From: Cytophagales bacterium
GTDB taxonomy: Bacteria; Bacteroidota; Bacteroidia; Cytophagales; Spirosomataceae
Direction: 5' to 3'
Assembly: GCA_013298025.1 (NCBI GenBank)
Contig: JAAFJE010000013.1
Coordinates: forward strand, 62,001-126,000
DNA: 64,000 bases
This document shows, piece by piece, positions 45,771 to 54,240 of the stretch. Every line of letters starts with the position of its first letter. Positions within the stretch are counted from its first letter, which is position 1. A model generated the notes under the pieces. It made no database searches, was not told the DNA's origin, and saw only the letters and a program-made list of their open reading frames with translations. The translations under genes and the position numbers were made by a program.

Positions 45771-46202
45771 TAGTTGCAAGTATTTATACCAAATTTCATC
45801 CGTTTTCGCCGTTGTTGGTGTTATTTCACCAACAACTCATGCCCCCTCACTGGTCTAAGTGTTTTTTTTTCACTTAGACCCACAAATAAATGCAGTATTT
45901 GGCTGCCCTCGCTGGTCTAAGTGTTTTTTCACTTAGACCCATAAATAAATGCAGTCTTTGACTGCACTCAAATACAAAGTTATAACTAGGGCTTGCGTCT
46001 AGTCGCAGTCGGAGACTGCTTTTTACTGGGAGTTCCAAGTTGTTAAACTTGAAACAGCTAGGGGACACCGGGTATCCCTTTATATTTTTTTCAAAACACA
46101 ACACCTGAATAAGTCCAAACGCCAGAGCCACCCAAGAGTACATCAGCACCAATTACAGGAGCAACAAAAAACTAATAATATTTAAAAATAACTTATTTTA
46201 AT
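45771..46202. repeat. Cluster of palindromic elements between orphan genes 1 and 2
   Basis: The 432 bp hold: GTTGTTGGTG/CACCAACAAC (45811-45836); two GGTCTAAGTG/CACTTAGACC hairpins with T-only loops (45852-45880, 45914-45939); GCAGTC-N3-GACTGC (45951-45965) and a degenerate relative (45892-45906); and a composite inverted copy made of GCAGTCGGAGACTGC (46005-46019) plus the CAAGTT/AACTTG unit (46032-46064). A higher-GC stretch at about 46090-46165 reads on the minus strand as VAPVIGADVLLGGSGVWTYSG and may be a gene remnant, a weak call. Confidence 0.8.
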
Positions 46203-46697
46203 ATGAATCTGAAAATTCTTATCATTGCTACTACGATATTTATATTCTCATGTAATACAAAGGAGAAAAAAAATGTAGATACGAATGTAATCTCTCAAGA
46301 TAGTAGTCAAAAATATGCAGAAAATGTAGCAGAGACTTTTGATGATTTTTATAAGAAATTCTATTCTGATAGCACATTTCAGTTTAGTAGGGTTAGATTT
46401 CCGTTGGAAGGTACTGACTCTGATTATGAAGATTTAGGGAAACTTAAATATAAAAATTTTGAAAACGATAGAATCTTCATAAAAAACAATAAGTTTTTTT
46501 GGAAAAAATCGGGATGGCATTTCCTTAAAACATTGAAAAATCAGGGTGATTTTGGATATAATAAAAAAATTGAAAATAAAGGAAATACAGTCCAAGAGGA
46601 AATATATTTAGAAGGTACAGGAGACATGGATGTAAGACAATTCAAACAAATAAATGGGAAATGGTGGTTAATTTATTATGCCTCACTGATGTATTAA
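46203..46697 (+). CDS. Orphan lipoprotein, function unknown
   Basis: The 164-residue protein has a lipoprotein signal (MNLKILIIATTIFIFSC, Cys17), a charged linker with many Asn, Asp and Lys, and a compact domain from about 45. That domain ends DVRQFKQINGKWWLIYYASLMY, a pattern seen in DUF4348-like lipoproteins (NGKWWL after a repeated FY motif), a tentative resemblance only. It is AT-rich like its neighbours and flanked on both sides by island repeats. Confidence 0.7.
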   Translation: MNLKILIIATTIFIFSCNTKEKKNVDTNVISQDSSQKYAENVAETFDDFYKKFYSDSTFQFSRVRFPLEGTDSDYEDLGKLKYKNFENDRIFIKNNKFFWKKSGWHFLKTLKNQGDFGYNKKIENKGNTVQEEIYLEGTGDMDVRQFKQINGKWWLIYYASLMY

Positions 46698-46997
46698 TAT
46701 TTTAAAGACTCCCTCTGGTCGTTGTTTAAGCGAAGCGTTCCCCCCACTGGTCTAAGTGTTTTTTCCCTTGCTGTTTCAAGCGACCCACAAAAAAAGATTT
46801 TTGCACAAAAGTCAAACAACCGATAGCTTTATATTTGAAAGTGAAAGTGTATTGGTAATTTGTTAATAATCAATATGTTAAAAATCGGTTGTAGGAAGTT
46901 TAAGAACTTGGAATAGCTAGGGATTCCTGTCTGCCACAATAACCATTTTCATATACACAAATTCAAACCCAATTTGATATATATTCCCTCATAAGCC
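46698..46997. repeat. 300-bp spacer with chimeric repeat between orphan genes 2 and 3
   Basis: At 46749-46786 the left arm GGTCTAAGTG and its T-loop run straight into CCCTTGCTGTTTCAAG and then CGACCC, so one repeat unit appears spliced into another. ACAACCGAT/ATCGGTTGT arms flank a TATATTTG -7 box (46830-46837), a possible promoter for the next gene. A further repeat half, AAGTTTAAGAACTTGGAA, is at 46896-46914. Confidence 0.7.
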
Positions 46998-47759
46998 ATG
47001 ATTTTTAGATTAACATTTATCGTCCAAATTCTAATTGTTTTTAGTGTTTGCACTTGTGGCAATACTAAAAGTTCAGATAATGCCCCAGAGCAAACAAAAA
47101 GTAGTCAGTCAGTTTTAAGCGAGCAGCAAATAGATTCACTTGAATTATTTTTTCAATCCAAAGGCGTACTTAGCTTTAACCCTACGGACATTAATTTGAA
47201 AAAAGATTTTGAGATATTGAATGAGGACAATACAGTTTATGCAACCCTTAACTTGTCTTTAGATAAAATAATTATTCAGGGTAAACACTTTTCACTTAAT
47301 GAGTTTGCAAACGATAATTCATTCAAGAGTCAATATCAGTTTTTTCCTAAAGAGTTTTTTCCTGACCAGTCAATTATTCAGTTTGAATATGCAAGTTTAA
47401 CCAATGATGTTGCTGAAATATTTATCAACAAAGAGCATAGCAAAAAAAAGAAAATTAAATTAAGCACTCATATTTTTAAAGTTGAATCGTGGAAAAAACA
47501 CATAGTCGGATGTATGATTGATTTTAATGTAAAAATTAATCCTATTAGGGCAAAAATGCTTGATAACTCAAAATCATTAGGATATGAAAATAGTGGCGAA
47601 GACTATATTTTTGTCATAAGTGAAATAGTTGGTGATTGGGTGAAAATAGAATGTGCTGAAATATGTGATTACCCTTGTAGTTCAGGAAAGAAATATAATG
47701 GATGGATAAAGTGGAAGGCTGGTAATAAATTATTAATACGTCTTTTATATTCTTGTTAG
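46998..47759 (+). CDS. Orphan lipoprotein with C-terminal SH3-like region, function unknown
   Basis: The 253-residue protein has a lipoprotein signal (IVFSVCTC; Cys18 or Cys20). A middle domain of about 120 residues is followed by a C-terminal segment (about 190-250, MLDNSKSLGYENSGEDYIFVISEIVGDWVKIEC...GWIKWKAGNKLLIRLLYS) with the look of a bacterial SH3 domain, including a Cys pair that may form a disulfide. It is very AT-rich. The next gene begins 36 bases after its stop with no repeat between, so the two may form one cassette or operon. Confidence 0.7.
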   Translation: MIFRLTFIVQILIVFSVCTCGNTKSSDNAPEQTKSSQSVLSEQQIDSLELFFQSKGVLSFNPTDINLKKDFEILNEDNTVYATLNLSLDKIIIQGKHFSLNEFANDNSFKSQYQFFPKEFFPDQSIIQFEYASLTNDVAEIFINKEHSKKKKIKLSTHIFKVESWKKHIVGCMIDFNVKINPIRAKMLDNSKSLGYENSGEDYIFVISEIVGDWVKIECAEICDYPCSSGKKYNGWIKWKAGNKLLIRLLYSC

Positions 47760-47795
47760 CCCTCGCTGAACTCTTACAAAAACTAAACAATCAAT

Positions 47796-48467
47796 ATGGA
47801 CCATGTAAAGAAGATTCAGCAAAACAAATATTTAATCGTATGTGGGATTTTGTTGATTAGTGGTCTGTTTATTTATTATTTGATTTCAAGAAATAATGAT
47901 GTAAAGATGATTACAGAATATTATAGGTTTGACGGGACTACCTTAAAATATTCTGATACAATTATGATTAAAAAAAAAGGAGTTAATTATGAAATTCATA
48001 TCTCAAATGATAAAAGAAAAGACACCAATTTCGTGATTAATACAACCGACGCTCAACTTTTTCTTTTAAATAAAAGCACTAACATAATGACTCATGAGGT
48101 TAAAGAAAATAAGATGGTTAAATCAAAAGTTCAATCAACTTTCTTTACACCTTATCTGACAAATAATAGTGTTTTTGAAGCAAAAAAAATGTTTAAAATT
48201 GAGAATAATGAATATACAGTGTATAGATATTTAGAAAATTTTCTTGATGAAAAGGATTGTAATGGTTACAGTTATTATCTAAAAGATGTTGGATTTATTG
48301 CCTATATTAATACAAAATCTGAATATTATTGGGTAATTAAAGAAATTTCAAACAGTGCTTATTTAAGCGATTCTCACAGAGAAAAGTTAATAAAGTCATT
48401 GAAAGATGATACTGTTTTTTTTAAAAATAAAAGATATGTACCTCCAATACCAAATGAATTTCGCTGA
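47796..48467 (+). CDS. Orphan membrane-anchored protein, function unknown
   Basis: The 223-residue protein has one N-terminal membrane anchor (about 13-30, YLIVCGILLISGLFIYYLI) and an extracytoplasmic domain rich in Lys and Asn with no recognised family. The last 131 bases before its final codon (48331-48461, ending VPPIPNEF) are repeated exactly at 49162-49292. The coding sequence is extremely AT-poor in G and C, for instance about 18% GC at 47941-48000. A repeat copy begins 11 bases after its stop. Confidence 0.7.
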   Translation: MDHVKKIQQNKYLIVCGILLISGLFIYYLISRNNDVKMITEYYRFDGTTLKYSDTIMIKKKGVNYEIHISNDKRKDTNFVINTTDAQLFLLNKSTNIMTHEVKENKMVKSKVQSTFFTPYLTNNSVFEAKKMFKIENNEYTVYRYLENFLDEKDCNGYSYYLKDVGFIAYINTKSEYYWVIKEISNSAYLSDSHREKLIKSLKDDTVFFKNKRYVPPIPNEFR

Positions 48468-48477
48468 ATGAATTTTT

Positions 48478-48535
48478 CCCTCGCTGTTTTAAGTTTAACA
48501 ATTTGGAACAATAACTCAAATGCAGTCTCTAACGG
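48478..48535 (+). repeat. Island composite repeat copy after orphan gene 4
   Basis: Begins CCCTCGCTG, has the AAGTTTAACAATTTGG palindrome and a degenerate GCAGTCTCTAACGGC in place of GCAGTCTCCGACTGC; the following ACAACAAGTACAAAGAAC resembles the flank of the copy at 48977. Same order and spacing as the 48977-49034 copy. Confidence 0.8.
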
Positions 48536-48626
48536 CACAACAAGTACAAAGAACCGCAAGAGGGTAAAATCAAATACATGCCAGCTCATATACAATTATT
48601 CAAAATACTAAACGACAAATAGCATT

Positions 48627-48971
48627 ATGCTTAAGAAAATATTTTTATTTATAACGCTTGTTATTACACTAATATTCATTTACAAAAAATTGAATATTAA
48701 GTTCTCAAAAGAAATAAAATATCCAATATACGAAGGTATCTTAGGAGAATTGTTTATTAAAGTTGGAGATAATCAATATCTAACAACCATAGAAAATGAA
48801 ATGGTAAATGGCGACCTTAAGAAAATAAATGTTCCTGTTAGTTCAATTGATATTCCGACGTTTCATAATATTGAGGGAAGGAATAAAGTAATTGCAGAAT
48901 ATGAAGATAAAAACTATTCTTATCTTATCCATGATGGTGAAGATAAGATAATTATTAGAGAGCAAAAGTAA
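48627..48971 (+). CDS. Orphan small membrane-anchored protein, function unknown
   Basis: The 114-residue protein has an N-terminal hydrophobic anchor (MLKKIFLFITLVITLIFIY) and a roughly 90-residue hydrophilic domain ending EDKIIIREQK. No family is recognised. It lies between two direct copies of the composite repeat (48478 and 48977) inside the 700-bp segment that separates the two copies of the 131-bp duplication, so it looks like an inserted cassette. Confidence 0.65.
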   Translation: MLKKIFLFITLVITLIFIYKKLNIKFSKEIKYPIYEGILGELFIKVGDNQYLTTIENEMVNGDLKKINVPVSSIDIPTFHNIEGRNKVIAEYEDKNYSYLIHDGEDKIIIREQK

Positions 48972-48976
48972 TTTTT

Positions 48977-49034
48977 CCTAGCTGTTTCAAGTTTAACAAC
49001 TTGGAACAACAAATCAAGTGCAGTCTCCGACTGC
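48977..49034 (+). repeat. Island composite repeat, left half of an inverted pair
   Basis: CCTAGCTGTTTCAAGTT... (48977-49007) followed 12 bases later by GCAGTCTCCGACTGC (49020-49034). Its inverted partner is at 49104-49164. Confidence 0.88.
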
Positions 49035-49103
49035 ACAACAAGAACAAGGAACAACAAGATGGAAGAGTCTATTGTTTCTATTATGCTCATTTTGAGCATG
49101 GTC

Positions 49104-49164
49104 GCAGTCGGAGACTGCTTTATTATTGGGCGTTCCAAGTTGTTAAACTTGGAACAGCGAGGGG
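49104..49164 (-). repeat. Island composite repeat, right half of an inverted pair
   Basis: GCAGTCGGAGACTGC (49104-49118), 13 bases, then GTTCCAAGTTGTTAAAC... to GCGAGGGG (49132-49164): the reverse complement of the copy at 48977-49034. The 69 bases between hold TGCTCA/TGAGCA. It runs directly into the duplicated gene end. Confidence 0.88.
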
Positions 49165-49343
49165 TAATTAAAGAAATTTCAAACAGTGCTTATTTAAGCG
49201 ATTCTCACAGAGAAAAGTTAATAAAGTCATTGAAAGATGATACTGTTTTTTTTAAAAATAAAAGATATGTACCTCCAATACCAAATGAATTTTTCCCTGC
49301 TGGTACAAGTGTTAAGCAAAGCTTCACTTTCACCCACCAATAG
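49162..49343 (+). pseudogene. Duplicated 3' fragment of the orphan gene at 47796-48467
   Basis: Bases 49162-49292 are identical to 48331-48461 (131 bp, offset 831), encoding VIKEISNSAYLSDSHREKLI through VPPIPNEF. The frame then diverges to FPAGTSVKQSFTFTHQ and stops at 49343. There is no start belonging to the original gene: an in-frame ATG at 49059 reads through the inverted repeat and is unlikely to be meaningful. This is a truncated copy produced by recombination or insertion. Confidence 0.85.
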
Positions 49344-49412
49344 GTTAAAACCCTCGCAGTTGCTCACTTCGAGGGAGAAATCAAGTGCAGACGCTATCTG
49401 CAAACCACGTTC
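49293..49412. repeat. End of the repeat island before apbE
   Basis: Degenerate repeat pieces: CCCTGCTGGTACAAGTG (49295-49311), CCCTCG/CGAGGG (49351-49375) and GCAG/CTGC (49387-49401). Base composition returns to the chromosomal norm at the apbE stop (49413). Confidence 0.65.
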
Positions 49413-50405
49413 CTATTTCACATGATACTTGGAAATATCTATATTGGGTGTAGAGAATATTTTGCCTTCGTCGGTAATCAACACAGCTTGGTAATCAGGG
49501 TATTTTTTGAGTAGTTTTAAGCCTGCTTTTTTACCCAAAACCATGACAGAAGTACTAAAACCATTGGCGGTTTCGGCACTAGGGCCAAATACGGTTACGC
49601 TACATAAGCCTGTAGCAGGGTAGCCAGTTACGGGGTTGATGATATGGCTGTATCGTTTACCATTAAATACAACATATTTCTGGTAACTTCCCGAGGTTAC
49701 TACCGCACTTTTGAGCAATGGTACAATGGCAAATAGCGTATCTTTTTGCATCGGATTGGTAATGCCCACCGTCCAAGGTGTGCCGTCGGGTTGCGTTCCC
49801 CAAGAGTTCATATCGCCAGAACCATTTACAATACCCGCTTGAATCCCTCTTGCAAGCATCATGGCACGGCATTTATCGGCAGCATAGCCTTCGCCTAATG
49901 CCCCAAAGCCAATTTTCATGCCTTTCTTTTTCAGAAAAATCGTACTGTTTTGTTTATCCAATACAATGTTTTCATAACCCACTTTTTCTACCGATTTCTT
50001 TACCGCTTCGGGCGTAGGCATTTGTTTCATCGAGCCATCGAATTTCCAAATTCTGTCCATTGCCGCAAAACTAATATCAAAAGCTCCGCCTGTAATTTTT
50101 GAGAAATGCAAGGCTCGTTCTGTCAAGGCAAATACTTCGGCATCTACTTTTACAGGTTGAATCCCAGCATTGCGATTTACCTCCGAAATTTGGGTTGTAC
50201 TTTTCCAATCAGAAATCAGGTACTCAATACGAGAAATTTCGGCAATAATATCATCAATACTTTGTATGGCTGTGGCGGTATCTTTGGCCACCACCGTAAT
50301 ATCAAACCTCCCTCCCATCAGCAAGGTAGTACGTTTTTTGAGTACTTGCCCACGACTCGCCAAGGTGCACAACAGCAACAATACAAGAATACTATATTTT
50401 TTCAT
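49413..50405 (-). CDS. apbE: FAD:protein FMN transferase
   Basis: The 330-residue exported protein (signal about 1-19, LLLLCTLASRG) is a complete ApbE: MGGRFDITVVAKD at the start, GGAFDISFAAMDRIWKFDG, GFGALGEGYAADKCRAMM, NGSGDMNSWG and HIINPVTGYPATGLCSVTVFG. The enzyme transfers FMN from FAD to Thr/Ser of periplasmic proteins. The likely acceptor is the DUF2271 protein at 40812, separated from it by the TspO-like gene and the repeat island and transcribed in the opposite direction. It is 77 bases downstream of a GntR-type gene. Confidence 0.92.
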   Translation of the reverse strand: MKKYSILVLLLLCTLASRGQVLKKRTTLLMGGRFDITVVAKDTATAIQSIDDIIAEISRIEYLISDWKSTTQISEVNRNAGIQPVKVDAEVFALTERALHFSKITGGAFDISFAAMDRIWKFDGSMKQMPTPEAVKKSVEKVGYENIVLDKQNSTIFLKKKGMKIGFGALGEGYAADKCRAMMLARGIQAGIVNGSGDMNSWGTQPDGTPWTVGITNPMQKDTLFAIVPLLKSAVVTSGSYQKYVVFNGKRYSHIINPVTGYPATGLCSVTVFGPSAETANGFSTSVMVLGKKAGLKLLKKYPDYQAVLITDEGKIFSTPNIDISKYHVK

Positions 50406-50482
50406 ACATGATTATTTAGACTAAATATAAATAACATACAAAGATAGCAAGCTTTTAGGAAAAGTAAAGATTAAATATCGGT

Positions 50483-51499
50483 TTACAAGCTTTTACGCCT
50501 AATGAGTCGGGTAGGAAGCGTTTCTTGTATTTTGTAGGGGTGTAGCACATATTGAGCAGCTTTTTGAGCTAACGCAATAAAATCGGCAGAATAGGTGGTA
50601 ATACCATCGAAAAGAATTTCTTTGACTAAATCATCGTTATGCGAAAGTACACCTACGTCTTTCCCTAACTCATAACCTTTGAGTTTACAGTCTTTTAGCA
50701 ACGACCATAATTCTATATTTTCAAGCGTAAAATATACTTTTCCTTTTTCTACCGAGCCAGCCGTGTAAGCTGTTTTAATAGAACCTTTGATTTGAAAATC
50801 ATGAAGAAACTTTTTAAACGAACGAATAATCTCTACAGGTGTTTCCGAATTAATGCGATAGAAGAAAATAAACTCATCAAAATCAGCAATTCTATCTTTC
50901 AACTCTACAAAAATACGATAGCTCGCCTCTTCAAATTCCTGCGTAATATAATTAAAATCACCCTCTAAAGGTTCATATCGGTCTATCATCAAGAATTTAT
51001 TTATGGGTAACAATTTCAACACTTCTTGGGTTTGTCGATGTGGCAAAGGTACAACCACATACATACTGTATTTACCAATAATACTCCGCACAATGTTTTC
51101 TAAAGTATGTACATTGTTGTGGTGAAAAAACAAATCTACATGAATATCATCGCCAAGATAAGTACAGAAATGCTTGTAGAATAACTCTTGTAATGACCCA
51201 TAATTAAACAGCACTAAAGCTATTTGTTTAGTTTGAGTAGTTGATTCGTTGATAACAAAATAGCCCAATCGGTTTTTTGATTCTATTATACCTCTGGTTA
51301 TCAATTCTTTATATGCCTTTACAATTGTTTCACGAGCTATGCCAAACTGTTTAATCATAACATTTACAGAAGGGAGCATATCGTTTCTGACCAGTATTTT
51401 TTCATCAATAGCATGAATAATGCCTTGTACCAATTGCTGGTGTTTCGAGTAGCTTGGTATCCCTTCCAACTCTGTTATTTTATCAAAAAGTGCTTGCAT
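50483..51499 (-). CDS. GntR-family regulator with LacI-type sugar-sensing domain
   Basis: The 338-residue protein has an N-terminal GntR winged helix (about 10-80, VRNDMLPSVNVMIKQFGIARETIVKAYKELITRGIIESKNRLGYFV). A periplasmic-binding-protein-like effector domain follows (about 90-330, KQIALVLFNYGS, KGYELGKDVGVLSHNDDLVKEIL). This architecture is typical of sugar regulators in Bacteroidota. It lies 138 bases downstream of the GH36 gene on the same strand, so GH36 and the neighbouring Sus locus are its probable targets. Confidence 0.88.
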   Translation of the reverse strand: MQALFDKITELEGIPSYSKHQQLVQGIIHAIDEKILVRNDMLPSVNVMIKQFGIARETIVKAYKELITRGIIESKNRLGYFVINESTTQTKQIALVLFNYGSLQELFYKHFCTYLGDDIHVDLFFHHNNVHTLENIVRSIIGKYSMYVVVPLPHRQTQEVLKLLPINKFLMIDRYEPLEGDFNYITQEFEEASYRIFVELKDRIADFDEFIFFYRINSETPVEIIRSFKKFLHDFQIKGSIKTAYTAGSVEKGKVYFTLENIELWSLLKDCKLKGYELGKDVGVLSHNDDLVKEILFDGITTYSADFIALAQKAAQYVLHPYKIQETLPTRLIRRKSL

Positions 51500-51637
51500 G
51501 AAGTTTGTGTAATAATTGTACTAAATGTTTCTAGGAACAACCGATTTATGTCCTTGTTTTTCTCCTATTAAGTTGCTAAAATCGACTATTTAAGCCAAAA
51601 ATACAAATTGGCAAAGCAAGGAGCTTTGCCAATATAC

Positions 51638-53848
51638 TTATTTCACTTCTTCTATGGTCAGCACTACACTACTTCGTTTTTCATTTACGTCAGGATTTAG
51701 CCCGACACGCATGAGAAAATCACCCGAATAAACCTTGGTTGCGTCGATAGTAGAAGTTGTACCAGGATATACATTGATTTCTTGTACACGATAACGTTTG
51801 TTGGCATCAAGTCCTTTTAATGGCACAGCATGAGGCGAATCGGTCAAGTCAAAACGATAATTGGTATGGTACGAAAACATAACAGCCTTTGATTTATCTT
51901 CACTCACATACATGATAGATGCCATCGGATGCATATAGGGGTCCACTAGGCGGTATTGTTCGCCATACCAAAGTGTTGCTTTGATTTGGTTGTAATTGCT
52001 TACTGCTTGTTGGCTAAACTGTAAATCGGTAGGTGATAAATGACTCACGACAATATCATAACCCAACTTACCCATCATTGCCACATCGGTACGGAACTTA
52101 ATAGGCTGTTTGCCCCAATCGGTCACGTGGTTGCAGGTAGCAATTACAGGGTAATAATAAGAGTAATTCCATTGAATAAATATTCTTTCTAATGGCTCTG
52201 TATTATCACTTGGCCAAAATTCGGTAAAGTATTTCAAGGCTTCGTAATCAACTCGTCCGCCACCGCCCGAGCAAAGCATCATTGGTACACTAGGATATTT
52301 GGCCCTGATGCGTTCTAGTACTTTGTACAAACCTTTGACATAATCTACATAAAATTGCGATTGCGGTTGATTACTTTTTTGTAAATACATCGAATGGGCA
52401 TTGAAAATTACAGCGTTGCAATCCCATTTAATAAAAGCTAAACTCGGATTTTTGGTAAATAGATTATCGACCACACCAAAAACATACTCTTGTACCACAG
52501 GATTAGCCAAATCTAACACCAATTGATTTCTAAAATAATGCTCAGGACGAGCCGCTTGTTTGACAACCCAATCGGGATGTTTTTCATACAATTCGCTTTT
52601 CGGATTAACCATCTCTGGCTCAAGCCATATTCCAAATTTAATACCTGTTTTTTCGGCTTCTTTTATCAAATAACCTATGCCGTCTGGAAGTTTCTTTTTG
52701 TTTTCTTGCCAATCGCCCAAACCTGCGGTATCGTCATTACGAGGATATTTATTAGCAAACCAGCCATCGTCTAGCAAAAACATATCAACTCCCAATTTTT
52801 TACCATCTTTGAATAAATCAGTTAGTTTGTTTTGGTCAAAATCAAAATACGTTGCTTCCCAGTTATTCAGTAAGGTCAATCGAGTACCATTACCATCTAA
52901 TATTCTGTATTTTCTAGCCCATCGGTGCAAATTTCTACTAGCAAAACCTTTGCCCTGATGCGATACCGTATAAATAAATGAAGGCGTTTTAAACACCGCA
53001 TTGCTTGCCAGTGTATAAGCGGATGAATGTGGATTAATTCCCGGAATCAAACGTAAATTGTGGTAAGAGTCTATTTCAAAATCTATTTTAAAATTCCCCG
53101 ACCAACCCAATGTACCAAGCAATACCTCGCCTTCGTCTTCTGCCGATGGTTTATTGAAAGCAAGTGTAAATGTAGGAGGTTCAAAAATATTGGCCCTTGT
53201 TCCAAGTTTAGAATCAAGTACCTTGATGCCATTTGTCAAAGGCATTTCTTCTGGACGCATCTCACGCCCCCAACCAGCGTGGTAGTTGGTCAGGTAATAA
53301 TTATCAGCTTTGAAATACAAATTTGCAGAGGCATATTTCTGTAAAACAATAGCACCCTTTTCTGTATTTTTTATTTCTGACCATTGTTCTATTACGTCTT
53401 CTTGTGCATATACTTTATAAAACAAGGTTACTTCGGTGGCATACACAGGGTCTTTTAGTTTTACAGTTGTAAGTGTTACGTTACCTTCTTGCTTTTGTTC
53501 ATGGGCTACATACAACAATTCGGTAGAATTATTGCCATCGGCATGCGTAATATTCAGGGCTGGTTCTATCAGACTCCACGACCCACTTGGCGTATATACA
53601 TGGTTATAAATACCTGCATTTACATCTTTTTGGTTGTTTTGACTCTCAACCAAGGCATATTCTTGGGTATTACGTAAACGTTTACCAAAATACACAGTTC
53701 TCAAACGTTTGTCTTCGTCTGTTTGTAAAACTAAAGCATTCGATTGCGTTTCGATAGGAATAACCACAGGGCTTTGTGCCATTAGTTTGGAACAAAACAA
53801 AAAAAGTGCAACAACCCAATGTGTTGACTTGGCAAAAAAGTGTAACAT
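51638..53848 (-). CDS. GH36 alpha-galactosidase, secreted
   Basis: The 736-residue protein has a signal peptide (about 1-24, LFCSKLMAQ), an N-terminal beta-supersandwich, a TIM barrel and a C-terminal sheet, the complete GH36 plan. The nucleophile is D476 in FIKWDCNAV and the acid/base is D548 in WPSDNTEPLERI; CSGGGGRVDY between them binds the substrate. It should remove alpha-galactose from raffinose-type sugars or pectic/galactomannan side chains. It is divergent from the small secreted protein at 54283 and upstream of a GntR-type regulator. Confidence 0.92.
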   Translation of the reverse strand: MLHFFAKSTHWVVALFLFCSKLMAQSPVVIPIETQSNALVLQTDEDKRLRTVYFGKRLRNTQEYALVESQNNQKDVNAGIYNHVYTPSGSWSLIEPALNITHADGNNSTELLYVAHEQKQEGNVTLTTVKLKDPVYATEVTLFYKVYAQEDVIEQWSEIKNTEKGAIVLQKYASANLYFKADNYYLTNYHAGWGREMRPEEMPLTNGIKVLDSKLGTRANIFEPPTFTLAFNKPSAEDEGEVLLGTLGWSGNFKIDFEIDSYHNLRLIPGINPHSSAYTLASNAVFKTPSFIYTVSHQGKGFASRNLHRWARKYRILDGNGTRLTLLNNWEATYFDFDQNKLTDLFKDGKKLGVDMFLLDDGWFANKYPRNDDTAGLGDWQENKKKLPDGIGYLIKEAEKTGIKFGIWLEPEMVNPKSELYEKHPDWVVKQAARPEHYFRNQLVLDLANPVVQEYVFGVVDNLFTKNPSLAFIKWDCNAVIFNAHSMYLQKSNQPQSQFYVDYVKGLYKVLERIRAKYPSVPMMLCSGGGGRVDYEALKYFTEFWPSDNTEPLERIFIQWNYSYYYPVIATCNHVTDWGKQPIKFRTDVAMMGKLGYDIVVSHLSPTDLQFSQQAVSNYNQIKATLWYGEQYRLVDPYMHPMASIMYVSEDKSKAVMFSYHTNYRFDLTDSPHAVPLKGLDANKRYRVQEINVYPGTTSTIDATKVYSGDFLMRVGLNPDVNEKRSSVVLTIEEVK

Positions 53849-54005
53849 ACCGCTTGTGTGTTGTTTAATGAATAATCAAAGATTCTTATACTATTCTATA
53901 CTATACTACTACAATTGCAAAGATGCTAGATAAATCGTATATCTTCAAGGTTTTGTACAAAAAAATCACAAAGTGTTTTTATCGTATTCTTAATCAAAGC
54001 TTTAA

Positions 54006-54023
54006 AGGAGCTATATAGCTCCT
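54006..54023. promoter_or_regulatory. Perfect 18-bp palindrome AGGAGCTATATAGCTCCT
   Basis: Located between the divergent GH36 and small-barrel genes, without T-runs, so an operator is more likely than a terminator. The binding protein is unknown. Confidence 0.5.
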
Positions 54024-54232
54024 AGCTTTAGGGTATTTTGGTTTTAATCAAATGTCTTTAAGATACACGTCCATAACATTTCATAGAATCTATAGCATAG
54101 CAAACAGCGTATAGCCAGCCATACAATACCACCAAATTGTCTATTCGTTGCTTTCAGCAAATGCCTTAGAGTTTTTCAAAGATAGTTGATAAAAAATATA
54201 AATATACGTATTTTTTTTATAAATATTTTTAT

Positions 54233-54240
54233 TACATTTG
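54233..54240 (+). promoter_or_regulatory. -7 box (TACATTTG) of the small secreted barrel gene
   Basis: An exact TAnnTTTG match 43 bases before the ATG at 54283; a run of T and A precedes it but no clear TTTG at -33. Confidence 0.55.

Noticed and set aside
45874-46152. A 92-residue leftward frame over the repeat cluster
   Set aside because: It covers hairpins and homopolymer loops only and has no protein-like composition.
44662-49164. Integron attC interpretation of the repeats
   Set aside because: GTTTAAC/GTTAAAC heptamers occur at the centre of the palindrome, not at the outer ends as R''/R' sites should, and no integrase gene is visible.
49059-49343. A 94-residue frame joining the inverted repeat to the duplicated gene end
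   Set aside because: The N-terminal half is repeat-derived and the rest is an exact copy of another gene's end; best read as a pseudogene fragment.
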